A stretch of DNA of 9,419 nt from Spirochaetaceae bacterium (GTDB lineage Bacteria; Spirochaetota; Spirochaetia; SZUA-6; Fen-1364): contig PLNO01000130.1 of assembly GCA_003141795.1 (NCBI GenBank), forward strand, positions 1-9,419, in the 5' to 3' direction. Of the stretch, positions 1-6,825 are shown one piece after another. The notes under the pieces were generated by a model that worked only from the letters and a program-made list of their open reading frames with translations, made no database searches and was not told where the DNA came from. Within the stretch, counting starts at the first letter, position 1; the number at the start of each line of letters is the position of its first letter. Both the position numbers and the translations under genes were made by a program.

Positions 1-1669
1 TCTTCACGCTCTCCTTGATGAGAGCCCCGATCTCCTTCGTGGACCTGGAGCTGCGGTCGGCGAGCTTGCTCACCTCGTCGGCGACGACGGCGAACCCGCG
101 GCCGTGCTCCCCGGCACGCGCGGCCTCGATCGACGCGTTCAGCGCGAGCAGGTTGGTCTGATCCGCGATCTCGGAGATGACGTTGACGATCCCCGCGATC
201 TTCTCCGAGCTGTCGGAGATGAGGTTGATCCCTTCGACGACCTGCGAGACGGCGCGCGCGCCCTCCACCGCCTTGTCCACCGACTGGGCGGCGAGCCCGG
301 AGATCTCGCTCATGCTGTGGGAGATCTCGTCGATCGACTTCTGCACTTGAGCCATGGACGACGTGCCCTGCTCCACGGCCTCAGCCTGCGCCCGTGCATG
401 CTCGGCAACCTGATCGACGGAGGCGGTAAGCTGCTCCACCGAGGCGCTGGTTTCCTCCAGCGTGGATGCCTGGCTCTGCGAGCCGTCCGCAAGGGATTGA
501 GCGCTGGCGGAGATTTCCTGACTGGAGAGCGCCACCTGCTCGGCGCTCCCCTTGATCTTGGCCACCATTGCGCTCAGCTGCGCCGACATGGTGTTTAAAG
601 CCTCCGCAAGAGAGCCCACCTCGTCCTTGCGCCCGATGTCCAGCCTCTGGGAGAAATCGCCGGAGGCGACGAGCTGCGCGAAGACGACCCCTTTGACCAG
701 GGGCTTCGTGATCGTGCGGGAGAAGAGCCAGTACACGAAAAACCCGAGGATGATCGCGATGGCCCCGACGATCAGCACGAGGTCGCGGACGTCGGTGGCG
801 GTCGCAAGGTACTCGATCTTGGGCAGCGTGAGGGCGACGCTCCACCCGGTGGTCGGGACGGGGGCATACCCGGCGGTGGAGACGACGTACTGGAAGGTGT
901 ATTCGTCCACGCCTTTCTTCTGATCCATCATGTTCCGGGAGAGCGTTTCCATTCCCTTCACCTGGCCGATGTTGAGGCGGAGGATGTTCTCGTCCTTGGG
1001 ATGGGCGACGACGAGCCCCGCGCTGTCGACGACCATCGCGTACCCGCTCGTGCCGATCTTCTCCTCTTTCACCAGATCGTTCACGAAGGTGATCCCGAGG
1101 AAGAGCACGGATACCCCGACCACGCCGTTCGTTTCCGACTTGATGGGAACGGCGACGGGAACGAACGGGTTCGTCGTGAGCATGTCCCGTGCGGCCGCGC
1201 CCGTGTTCGGCGTACCCGAAAGCGCAGTCTTGAAGTACGGCTCATCGGCGATGGAGATCCCGAGATAGGCCACGTTCGAAGTGGCGATGACGATGCCGTC
1301 AGCCCCTGCGACGAAGGCGACCACGTAGTCCGCACCGACTCCCTGAGCGCCCATGAAGCGTTGCAACGAGGCCGTGGCCGCATCGACGGCCTTGCCGGAC
1401 TTTGCGGCCCCTTTCGCAGCGACCTGTTGGCACACGGTGAGGTAATCGCCTTCCTGTGCGTTGACTTGCGCGAGCTTCAGCTCCTCCTTGAACGTCCGAT
1501 CGATGACCTGCGCGAGCAGGTTCGCACGGCCGGCGAGCTGCTCGTTTTCAACGGACGAGAGACCCGACGTCGAGCGGGTGACCGCAAGCACCGCGACGAG
1601 AGCCAGAGGGACGATCATGATGAGGGTCCCCATGCCGACGAGCTTTACGCTCATTCTGATGTTTTTCAT
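1..1669 (-). CDS. Methyl-accepting chemotaxis protein, double-Cache type (C-terminus cut by window edge)
   Basis: This is a transmembrane chemoreceptor that senses a ligand outside the membrane and signals through CheA/CheW to the flagellar motor. I translated the minus strand from the ATG at 1669; it stays open for 556 codons to the left edge. Residues 8-30 form the first membrane segment. Residues about 35-295 are a periplasmic sensor resembling a double Cache domain: a first module with ADGIVIAT and DEPYF, and a membrane-proximal module with [16 protein letters not shown] (210-224). Residues 297-316 are the second membrane segment, and 317-370 a HAMP domain with SGDFSQRLD and [12 protein letters not shown]. 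The helical signalling domain follows, with the highly conserved hairpin tip [20 protein letters not shown] (501-520) and [11 protein letters not shown]. The adaptation and C-terminal helices lie outside the window. The start has a strong Shine-Dalgarno GGGGAGG 9 nt upstream. The ligand cannot be told from sequence alone. Confidence 0.95.
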   Translation of the reverse strand, partial: MKNIRMSVKLVGMGTLIMIVPLALVAVLAVTRSTSGLSSVENEQLAGRANLLAQVIDRTFKEELKLAQVNAQEGDYLTVCQQVAAKGAAKSGKAVDAATASLQRFMGAQGVGADYVVAFVAGADGIVIATSNVAYLGISIADEPYFKTALSGTPNTGAAARDMLTTNPFVPVAVPIKSETNGVVGVSVLFLGITFVNDLVKEEKIGTSGYAMVVDSAGLVVAHPKDENILRLNIGQVKGMETLSRNMMDQKKGVDEYTFQYVVSTAGYAPVPTTGWSVALTLPKIEYLATATDVRDLVLIVGAIAIILGFFVYWLFSRTITKPLVKGVVFAQLVASGDFSQRLDIGRKDEVGSLAEALNTMSAQLSAMVAKIKGSAEQVALSSQEISASAQSLADGSQSQASTLEETSASVEQLTASVDQVAEHARAQAEAVEQGTSSMAQVQKSIDEISHSMSEISGLAAQSVDKAVEGARAVSQVVEGINLISDSSEKIAGIVNVISEIADQTNLLALNASIEAARAGEHGRGFAVVADEVSKLADRSSRSTKEIGALIKESVK

Positions 1670-1742
1670 TCTACAACGCCTCCCCTGTTACCTTCCCGAT
1701 CCAATCCGAGATGCTCCGTTATCTCCAATTTATCATTTTTAA

Positions 1743-1772
1743 ATAATTAGCACATTTTCATTCCAATCACAA
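1743..1772 (-). promoter_or_regulatory. Candidate promoter for the chemoreceptor gene
   Basis: In the AT-rich 138-bp gap between the radical SAM gene and the chemoreceptor, the minus strand reads TTGTGA (1772-1767), an 18-nt spacer, then AATTAT (1748-1743). Both hexamers are partial matches to sigma70 consensus, and the local base composition is clearly more AT-rich than the flanking genes. No convincing sigma28 or sigma54 element was seen. It would let the chemoreceptor be transcribed independently of the two genes upstream. The match is weak and could be chance in AT-rich DNA. Confidence 0.3.
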
Positions 1773-1789
1773 GGGCTTTTTTCAAGACG

Positions 1790-1811
1790 ATAGCGGAGAT
1801 CGTACCGCTAT
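1790..1811 (-). other. Stem-loop overlapping the stop codon of the radical SAM gene
   Basis: ATAGCGG (1790-1796 as its complement arm) and CCGCTAT (1805-1811) are perfect 7-bp inverted arms around an 8-nt loop. The TAG stop at 1808-1810 lies inside one arm. In the direction of transcription the hairpin is followed by CGTCTTG rather than a U tract, so it is not a classic intrinsic terminator. It could be a 3' stability or processing element between the radical SAM and chemoreceptor cistrons, or a weak terminator. The pairing is seen directly; the role is inference. Confidence 0.4.
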
Positions 1812-2935
1812 GCACGGCAAAAGCTCTGCAGGGATTTCCCCGCTTTCATGTGCGCCGATAGACGGCAGAGATCAGGGCGGACGTGCAGGAAAAACTGTTT
1901 ATACGCGGGACAGAGGACGTTGAGCCCCTCCGCAGTCCTGTCTTTCGGGCATCCCCCATTGCATGACGGGAGCACGTCGCACTGCCGGCACGCGCAGGGG
2001 AGAGAGTCGCGTTTCGCGTTGCCAAACTCCGTCAGCCGCGGGTCCGCTCCCACCTCGGCCATGCTTCGCTCCCCGAGGATACCCAGACAGTGGTCCTTGT
2101 CCACAAAGTGGTCGCAGACGTAGAGGCTCCCGTCATGTTCCAGAACGACGACGTCCCCGCAGGTTTCCCTGTGAATGCACAGGCTGTGGGGGGCACCGAA
2201 GATCGGCCGCAGCGCTTCATCGAAGCTTTGAACGACGATCCTGCCGACGCCCTCCCGGATCCAGAGATCGAAGACCCGACAGAGAAACGACCCGATGGAT
2301 TCCACCGACGCGGCCTGCACGGCCCCCGCGCTTCCATGGGACGGAACGAGCGGGAGGAACTGCACGTAGCGGGCGCCCAGGTCGCGGAAGAAGCCGTAGA
2401 CAGAGTCAGGCTCCAAAGCATTCGCGGCGTGGATGACGCACAGCACGTTGCACACCACCTGCCGGCTGGAGAGCAATCGGAACGCCCGCACGGCCTGCGC
2501 GTGGGAACCTCCCCCGTCGGCAGCGGCGCGGAAGGGGTCGTGGAGCCCCGCAGGGCCGTCGAGGCTGAGCCCCACCGTGAAGCCCTGACGGGAGAGGAAG
2601 TCGGCCCATTCTTCGTCGATGAGCAGGCCGTTCGTCTGCAGGCCGTTGGTGATCTTCCTCCCCGGGGGGCGCAGGGTGCGCTGGATGCGCACCACCGAAG
2701 CGAAAAAGTCGAGCCCCATGAGCGTGGGTTCCCCGCCGTGCCATTCGAAGTGCGTGACCGGCCCCGGCGACGCCGCGAGGCGTTCGCCGATGTAAAGCCG
2801 AAGCAACTCTTCGGACATCCGCTGGGCGCCGTCGGGAAACAGGGAATCTTTGTCGCGATAGTAGCAGTAGTCGCAGCGCAGATTGCATCGCGGACCTGCT
2901 GGCTTGGCCATGACGAGCAGGTCGGGGCGCGGCAT
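1808..2935 (-). CDS. Radical SAM/SPASM protein, anaerobic sulfatase-maturating enzyme (anSME) type
   Basis: Enzymes of this family use S-adenosylmethionine and iron-sulfur clusters to oxidise an active-site Cys or Ser of a target sulfatase to formylglycine in the cytoplasm. The 375-aa product has the radical SAM motif CX3CX2C at C17, C21 and C24. The SAM-binding GGEP follows at 67-70, then NGLQTNG (97-103) and GLSLDGP (122-128). The SPASM region carries two auxiliary [4Fe-4S] cluster cysteine sets: C253, C259, C274 and C283, then C316, C319, C325, C329 and C342. D275 directly follows C274 in a CDHF motif, matching the catalytic Asp known in anSME proteins. Length is normal for the family. The start is 4 bp after the dienelactone hydrolase stop, so translation is probably coupled; the ribosome site is poor and M9 is an alternative start. 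No sulfatase is nearby, so the true target is unknown. A peptide-modifying SPASM enzyme is the main alternative. Confidence 0.9.
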   Translation of the reverse strand: MPRPDLLVMAKPAGPRCNLRCDYCYYRDKDSLFPDGAQRMSEELLRLYIGERLAASPGPVTHFEWHGGEPTLMGLDFFASVVRIQRTLRPPGRKITNGLQTNGLLIDEEWADFLSRQGFTVGLSLDGPAGLHDPFRAAADGGGSHAQAVRAFRLLSSRQVVCNVLCVIHAANALEPDSVYGFFRDLGARYVQFLPLVPSHGSAGAVQAASVESIGSFLCRVFDLWIREGVGRIVVQSFDEALRPIFGAPHSLCIHRETCGDVVVLEHDGSLYVCDHFVDKDHCLGILGERSMAEVGADPRLTEFGNAKRDSLPCACRQCDVLPSCNGGCPKDRTAEGLNVLCPAYKQFFLHVRPDLCRLSAHMKAGKSLQSFCRA

Positions 2936-2939
2936 GCGG

Positions 2940-3758
2940 CTATCCGGTGAGGGTCGACTCGAAGAAGGTCAACAGGCGTGCAAAGGAATCACGGGCAGCC
3001 TTCACATTGTAGGAGCCGCCGTCGTCATTGAAGAAGGCATGTTGCGCCCCCTCGTATACGTGGTACTCGAACGCTTTCTTCTCCTTCTCCATGGCCTGGG
3101 CGAACCCGGGGAGCCCGGCGTTGACGCGCTTGTCCTCGGCGCCGTAGAAGCCGATCACGGGGCAGCGAATAGCGGGAATCTTTTCAGCGCTGGGCGAGTT
3201 GCCGTAGAAAATTGCCGCACCGGAGAGCTCCGGCTCCTCGCAGGCCAGAAGGGCCGCACAACTCCCGCCCATGCAGAACCCCACGCAGGCCACCTTCTGG
3301 CCGCGACTCTCCGGTCTATCCGTCCGCACGTGGCGTACGGCGACCCTCAGGGGTCCGACCAGACGTTCGATCCTGCCCGGGGCGGCGTACGAGAACATCT
3401 CGGACCACGTCTCAGTGACCCGATTCCGATCTGCTTCGGGGAGCTTCGCGAGCTCCGCTTCCCTGACAGCCGGATCGGATCGGGCGGCCGCGGGGAGGCG
3501 GCTCATGAAATCGAGGGCCAGCGCGATGCGGCTCTTGTCCAGAGCCGGAGGACGAATCCCGTTGACGGCAAAAAGGTCAGGCGCCAGCGCCGCGTACCCG
3601 GCGGCGGCGATCCTGCGGGTGACGTCCTCGATCTGACGGCCTACGCCTCCCACCTCCTGGATAACGACAACCGCGGGAAGCGGAAGGGTGGCGCGCTCAG
3701 GGAACGCGAAATATCCGGTCTGGTCCCCGTAGGTGATCCATTCGCCTTTCACCGCCAT
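2940..3758 (-). CDS. Dienelactone hydrolase family protein (alpha/beta hydrolase)
   Basis: This is a cytoplasmic alpha/beta hydrolase of the dienelactone hydrolase family, which opens lactones such as 4-carboxymethylenebut-2-en-4-olide or cleaves other small esters. The 272-aa product has the family nucleophile elbow GFCMGGS with Cys162. The acid residue is Asp209 in GAEDKRV, and the catalytic His240 is in GAQHAFF. Glu35 in VIQEVGG corresponds to the Glu that holds the Cys in place in the classical enzyme. It is longer than the usual roughly 235 aa because of an Ala- and charge-rich insert around residues 68-130, which may form an altered lid over the active site. The ATG at 3758 has AAGGAG 6 nt upstream. 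It is the first gene of the leftward operon and its stop lies 4 bp before the radical SAM start. No chlorocatechol or aromatic ring-cleavage genes are nearby, so the substrate is open. Confidence 0.9.
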   Translation of the reverse strand: MAVKGEWITYGDQTGYFAFPERATLPLPAVVVIQEVGGVGRQIEDVTRRIAAAGYAALAPDLFAVNGIRPPALDKSRIALALDFMSRLPAAARSDPAVREAELAKLPEADRNRVTETWSEMFSYAAPGRIERLVGPLRVAVRHVRTDRPESRGQKVACVGFCMGGSCAALLACEEPELSGAAIFYGNSPSAEKIPAIRCPVIGFYGAEDKRVNAGLPGFAQAMEKEKKAFEYHVYEGAQHAFFNDDGGSYNVKAARDSFARLLTFFESTLTG

Positions 3759-3813
3759 CGACGTCTCCTTGTGCTCATCATGCGTGTTTTTGGCCGGGAA
3801 CGCAAGAAAGAAG

Positions 3814-3841
3814 TTGACAGATATTCGGTCTCTGGTATACT
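3814..3841 (+). promoter_or_regulatory. Sigma70-type promoter for panB
   Basis: A perfect -35 hexamer TTGACA (3814-3819) is followed by a 16-nt spacer and the -10 hexamer TATACT (3836-3841), five of six consensus bases. Transcription would begin near 3848, giving a leader of about 47 nt before the panB ATG at 3895. This is the best promoter match in the window. It faces the panB-aminotransferase block. Confidence 0.75.
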
Positions 3842-3854
3842 TATTTTCCGAATA
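3822..3854. repeat. Inverted repeat bracketing the -10 element (candidate operator)
   Basis: TATTCGG (3822-3828) and CCGAATA (3848-3854) are perfect 7-bp inverted arms, 26 bp centre to centre. They flank the -10 hexamer of the panB promoter and the expected start of transcription. A regulator bound here would cover the RNA polymerase site for panB and also the candidate leftward promoter. No regulator gene is in the window. Confidence 0.45.
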
Positions 3855-3861
3855 AAGGCAA
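3834..3861 (-). promoter_or_regulatory. Candidate leftward promoter for the dienelactone hydrolase operon
   Basis: On the minus strand TTGCCT (3861-3856), a 16-nt spacer and TATACC (3839-3834) each match sigma70 consensus in four of six bases. The -10 shares the palindromic GTATAC (3835-3840) with the rightward panB promoter, so the two would lie face to face and compete for polymerase. It is weaker than the panB promoter; the leader to the ATG at 3758 would be about 70 nt. Confidence 0.4.
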
Positions 3862-3865
3862 TTAT

Positions 3866-3889
3866 TTCCATATAGTGGAATTCAGGAGG
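3866..3889 (+). promoter_or_regulatory. panB leader: short hairpin and strong ribosome binding site
   Basis: TTCCA (3866-3870) and TGGAA (3876-3880) form a 5-bp hairpin with a 5-nt loop, ending 3 nt before a full Shine-Dalgarno AGGAGG (3884-3889). That site is placed 5 nt before the panB ATG and fixes the start. The hairpin is short and may be incidental, but it sits where it could modulate ribosome loading. Confidence 0.55.
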
Positions 3890-3894
3890 ACATA

Positions 3895-4755
3895 ATGGCC
3901 AAGAAGAAGACCCTCAATGACTTTCAGCTCATGAAGAAGGAGGGGAAGAAGATCACCTTTCTCACCTCCTACGATTTCCCCACCGCCCAGTTCGCCGAAA
4001 GCGCCGGGCTCGACATGCTGCTCGTCGGTGACTCCCTGGGCATGTGCGTGTACGGCTACGAGGGCACCGTGCCCGTGGTCATGGATCAGATGATTTTTCA
4101 CGCGCAGGCGGTGCGGCGCGGCGCCCCGAACACCTTCGTCATCGGCGACATGCCCTTCATGAGCTACCAGAGCTCCCTGGTGAAGGCGGTGGAGAACGCC
4201 GGCCGCTTCCTCAAGGAAGCGGGATGCGACGCGATCAAGCTCGAGGGGGGCAAGAGGATCACGACGGTGATCCGCGCCATCGTGGACGCGGGCATCGTCG
4301 TCATGGGACATATCGGCCTCACCCCGCAGAGCTCGGGCCAGCTCGGGGGCCACAAGGCGCAGGGGCGGACCGCGGAGCTCGCAGAGGTCGTCGTGCAGGA
4401 TGCCCTGGCAGTCCAGGAGGCCGGTGCCCACATGATCCTCCTGGAAGCCATCCCCCCCGAAGTGGGAGAGTACGTCGCCTCTACCCTGAGGATCCCGGCA
4501 CTTTCCATCGGCGCCGGACCAGCGTGCGACGGCCAGCTCCTCATCGTCTCGGATCTCATCGGGCAGTTCCAGGCCTTTACGCCGAAGTTCGTGAAGAAGT
4601 ACTGCAACGTCGCGGAGCTTGTTACGAAAGCCATGAAGGATTACTGTGACGACGTGCGAAAGGGCGCGTTCCCCGAGGAGCAGCATTGCTACCGGATGCT
4701 CGAAGGGGAAGAGGCGAAATTCGCCGCGGCCATGAAGGCTCAGCACAAGAAATAG
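3895..4755 (+). CDS. panB: 3-methyl-2-oxobutanoate hydroxymethyltransferase (ketopantoate hydroxymethyltransferase)
   Basis: PanB transfers a hydroxymethyl group from 5,10-methylenetetrahydrofolate to 2-ketoisovalerate, making ketopantoate, the first committed step to pantothenate and coenzyme A. The 286-aa TIM-barrel protein keeps the known active-site residues: D46 in LLVGDSLGM and D85 in IGDMPFM (metal and substrate ligands), K115 and E117 in IKLEGG, H139 in GHIGLTPQS, and the catalytic E184 in LLEAIP. The family's SIGAG segment is at 204-208, with a FVKKY motif at 232-236. It is about 20 residues longer than the Escherichia coli enzyme, through a charged C-terminal tail. The segment after GLTPQS reads GQLGGHKAQGRT, where many PanB proteins have LGGYKVQG, so this may be a divergent subgroup or paralogue. 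It is first in the rightward block, 28 bp before an aminotransferase. No panC, panD or panE is in the window. Confidence 0.92.
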   Translation: MAKKKTLNDFQLMKKEGKKITFLTSYDFPTAQFAESAGLDMLLVGDSLGMCVYGYEGTVPVVMDQMIFHAQAVRRGAPNTFVIGDMPFMSYQSSLVKAVENAGRFLKEAGCDAIKLEGGKRITTVIRAIVDAGIVVMGHIGLTPQSSGQLGGHKAQGRTAELAEVVVQDALAVQEAGAHMILLEAIPPEVGEYVASTLRIPALSIGAGPACDGQLLIVSDLIGQFQAFTPKFVKKYCNVAELVTKAMKDYCDDVRKGAFPEEQHCYRMLEGEEAKFAAAMKAQHKK

Positions 4756-4783
4756 ACACCAGACCACCAGGGGGGGGCACGTC

Positions 4784-5968
4784 ATGTACGCACATGTGCT
4801 GTCTGAGAGAGTGAAAGCTCTTAGCGGAGAGAACGCATTCCAGGTCCTCGCCGCGGCGAACAAGCTCGAGGCGAAGGGCAAGAGGGTCATCCACTTCGAG
4901 ATCGGAGAGCCGGACTTCCCGACGCCTCGGCATATCGTGGAGGCGGGAAAGAAGGCCCTCGACGACGGTCAGACCAAGTACTGCCCCTCGCAGGGCCTGC
5001 CCGTGCTGCGGGAAGCAATCGTGGAGTACACGGCGAAGTACAAGGGCATCACGGCGCGTCCCGAAGAGGTAGTCGTCGCCCCCGGCGGCAAGCCGATCAT
5101 CTTCTACACGATCTGCGCCCTGGTGAACCCCGGGGACGAGGTCCTCTACCCCAACCCCGGCTTCCCGACGTACGAATCGGTGATCAAGTACGCGGGCGGC
5201 GTCCCCGTCCCGCTCGTGCTCGAGGAGAAGAACGGCTTCCGGCTCCAGGTGGAGGAGCTCAAGGCGAAGATCACGCCGAAGACGCGCCTGCTCATCATCA
5301 ACTCTCCGTCGAACCCCACCGGCGGGCTTCTGACCGAGGCCGACCTGAGAGAGATCGCCGCAGCGGTGATCAAGGCGAACATCTTCGTCCTCTCCGACGA
5401 GGTGTACAGCAGGATCTCCTTCGCGGGGTCGCCGACGTCGATCGCCTCCCTCCCCGACATGAAGGACAGGACGGTGATCCTCGACGGTTTTTCCAAGACC
5501 TGGTGCATGACGGGATGGCGGCTGGGATACGGCATCATGCCGCCTGAGCTCGCACAGAAGGAAACACTCCTTCTCAACAACTCGAGCTCCTGTACGCCGC
5601 CCTTCATCCAGACCGCCGGGCTTGCCGCCCTCAAGGGCCCGCAGGACTCGACGGAGATGATGGTGAAGGAGTTCATCCGTCGGCGCGACGTGATCGTTGA
5701 CGGCTTGAACGCGATCCCCGGCGTGCATTGCCTGAAACCCGATGGCGCGTTCTACGTCTTCCCCAGCGTCAGCGGCACGGGGATCCCCAGCGCCGAGATC
5801 GCTTCCTACCTCCTGAACGAGTGCGGGATCGCCCTCCTCGACGGTGCGGCGTTCGGCGCCTCAGGCACCGGGTTCCTCAGGCTGTCCTACGCCACGTCCC
5901 TGCCGCTCATCAACGAGGGCCTGGAGAAGATCGCCGCGGGAATGAAGGCCATGAGGAGCAAACGGTAG
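4784..5968 (+). CDS. Class I/II pyridoxal-phosphate aminotransferase (aspartate/branched-chain-like, subgroup I-gamma type)
   Basis: A cytoplasmic PLP enzyme that moves an amino group between an amino acid and a 2-keto acid. The 394-aa product shows the full fold-type I signature. EIGEPDF (39-45) lies near the N-terminus. The phosphate-binding start is at PGGKPII (100-106), with N177 in SPSNPTG, and D205 and Y208 in SDEVYSR. The Schiff-base lysine is K238 in DGFSKTW, followed by TGWRLGY (243-249). The substrate carboxylate arginine is probably R366 in FLRLSYA. Length is typical of aspartate aminotransferase-like proteins. Substrate preference cannot be read from this; aspartate, alanine/valine or aromatic amino acids are all possible. 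It follows panB by 28 bp and probably shares its transcript, so a role in supplying 2-ketoisovalerate from valine is attractive but inferred. The start follows an unusual run of eight G residues (4770-4777) that probably serves as the ribosome site. Confidence 0.92.
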   Translation: MYAHVLSERVKALSGENAFQVLAAANKLEAKGKRVIHFEIGEPDFPTPRHIVEAGKKALDDGQTKYCPSQGLPVLREAIVEYTAKYKGITARPEEVVVAPGGKPIIFYTICALVNPGDEVLYPNPGFPTYESVIKYAGGVPVPLVLEEKNGFRLQVEELKAKITPKTRLLIINSPSNPTGGLLTEADLREIAAAVIKANIFVLSDEVYSRISFAGSPTSIASLPDMKDRTVILDGFSKTWCMTGWRLGYGIMPPELAQKETLLLNNSSSCTPPFIQTAGLAALKGPQDSTEMMVKEFIRRRDVIVDGLNAIPGVHCLKPDGAFYVFPSVSGTGIPSAEIASYLLNECGIALLDGAAFGASGTGFLRLSYATSLPLINEGLEKIAAGMKAMRSKR

Positions 5969-5991
5969 TTCGACGGAAGCCTCCGCCACGC

Positions 5992-6019
5992 TTGACACAG
6001 GTATATTTATTAATAGAGT
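5992..6019 (+). promoter_or_regulatory. Candidate promoter for the liv transporter genes
   Basis: In the 77-bp gap after the aminotransferase there is a perfect -35 TTGACA (5992-5997), a 16-nt spacer and TAGAGT (6014-6019), four of six for the -10. The spacer is AT-rich and contains TATATT (6002-6007). Transcription would begin near 6026. No intrinsic terminator precedes it, so readthrough from panB-aminotransferase is also likely and the promoter may be internal to a longer operon. Confidence 0.55.
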
Positions 6020-6032
6020 GCATGTGCATGTG
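6018..6032 (+). repeat. Short tandem repeat GTGCAT in the livG leader
   Basis: GTGCAT occurs twice in tandem followed by a partial third GTG, immediately before the ribosome site AGGTGA (6033-6038) of livG. It lies over the predicted transcription start. It could be part of a regulator site or simply chance; repeat number could vary between strains. Confidence 0.4.
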
Positions 6033-6045
6033 AGGTGAGAACGGT

Positions 6046-6825
6046 ATGGTCGGTTCGGGGCACCTGCTCGAGGTTGAAGGGCTGACAAAGGACTTCCGCG
6101 GTCTTCGCGCCGTGGACGATCATTCCCTGTACATCGGTCCCGAGGAGACCCTGGGAGTGATAGGCCCAAACGGCGCCGGCAAGACCACCCTGTTCAACCT
6201 CATCACCGGGCTCATCCGCCCGACGCACGGCACGATCCTCTTCCTCGGCAAAAGCTGCGTCGGACAGAGACCCGACACCATCGCCCGGCGGGGCATCGCG
6301 CGCACGTTCCAGAACATACGCCTCTTCACCTCGATGTCCGTCGTCGACAACGTGCGCGTGGCGGCACAGCTGCACACCCCGCGGGACCCGTTCAGCGTCC
6401 TGGCGAGCGCCCCCTATTTCCTGCGGCGCGAGCGCGAGCTCACGGGCTCCGCCCTCGAGCTGCTCGATTTCTTCGGGCTCTCGAAGTACCGCGACCAGGA
6501 GGCGGGCATGCTCCCGTACGGGGACCAGCGTCGGCTGGAGATAGCACGGGCCCTGGCAACCCAGCCACGGCTTCTCCTCCTGGACGAGCCCACCGTCGGC
6601 ATGAATCCGCGGGAAAGCCAGGACCTCCTGGAGCTCATCCGTCGCATGCGGGAAGCCTACAACCTGTCCATCATGCTCGTCGCGCACGACCTGCGGCTGG
6701 TCATGGGCCTCTGCCACCGCATCCAGGTGCTGGGACACGGGAAGCTCATCGCTGAGGGCACTCCCGTGGAGATCCGCAATCACCCGTTGGTCATCGAGGC
6801 GTATCTGGGGAGGGCCGGTGCTTAA
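6046..6825 (+). CDS. livG: Branched-chain amino acid-type ABC transporter, ATP-binding protein LivG
   Basis: One of two ATPases that power a HAAT-family importer from the cytoplasmic face of the inner membrane. The 259-aa product has Walker [10 protein letters not shown] (40-48), Q-loop Q89 in [10 protein letters not shown], and the LivG-type signature [15 protein letters not shown] (156-170). Walker B LLLLDE ends at D180/E181, followed by the LivG-typical PTVGMNP D-loop, and the switch histidine is H214 in LVAHDL. The C-terminal [10 protein letters not shown] is the usual LivG tail. Two positions differ from the common LivG sequence: LPYGDQ instead of LPYGQQ, and VAHDL instead of IEHDM. Both are outside the residues needed for ATP hydrolysis, so the protein should work. 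The ATG follows AGGTGA by 7 nt. It overlaps livF by 8 nt. The transported substrate is set by a binding protein not seen here. Confidence 0.94.
   Translation: MVGSGHLLEVEGLTKDFRGLRAVDDHSLYIGPEETLGVIGPNGAGKTTLFNLITGLIRPTHGTILFLGKSCVGQRPDTIARRGIARTFQNIRLFTSMSVVDNVRVAAQLHTPRDPFSVLASAPYFLRRERELTGSALELLDFFGLSKYRDQEAGMLPYGDQRRLEIARALATQPRLLLLDEPTVGMNPRESQDLLELIRRMREAYNLSIMLVAHDLRLVMGLCHRIQVLGHGKLIAEGTPVEIRNHPLVIEAYLGRAGA

Noticed and set aside
104..1750. Several plus-strand open frames across the chemoreceptor
   Set aside because: The minus strand encodes an uninterrupted chemoreceptor with membrane, HAMP and signalling motifs; the plus-strand frames show no domain and no good ribosome sites.
2090..3875. 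Plus-strand open frames opposite the radical SAM and dienelactone hydrolase genes
   Set aside because: They read as shadow frames without recognisable motifs, while the minus-strand products have full active sites.
3862..5728. Two long open frames on the minus strand opposite panB and the aminotransferase (342 and 368 codons)
   Set aside because: They are low-complexity, rich in His, Arg, Asp and Gly, match no family, and lie opposite genes with complete catalytic motifs. Long antisense frames are expected at this base composition.
5974..5985. Possible terminator hairpin after the aminotransferase (CGGA/TCCG)
   Set aside because: The stem is only 4 bp and no T tract follows, so it does not support termination.
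6022..6033. Three-codon upstream open frame (ATG TGC ATG TGA) before livG
   Set aside because: It has no ribosome site, begins at or before the predicted transcript start, and is explained by the GTGCAT repeat.
6201..6765. LivG signature and switch-region variants as signs of a dead ATPase
   Set aside because: Walker A, Q-loop, Walker B glutamate and switch histidine are all present; the differences are at variable positions.
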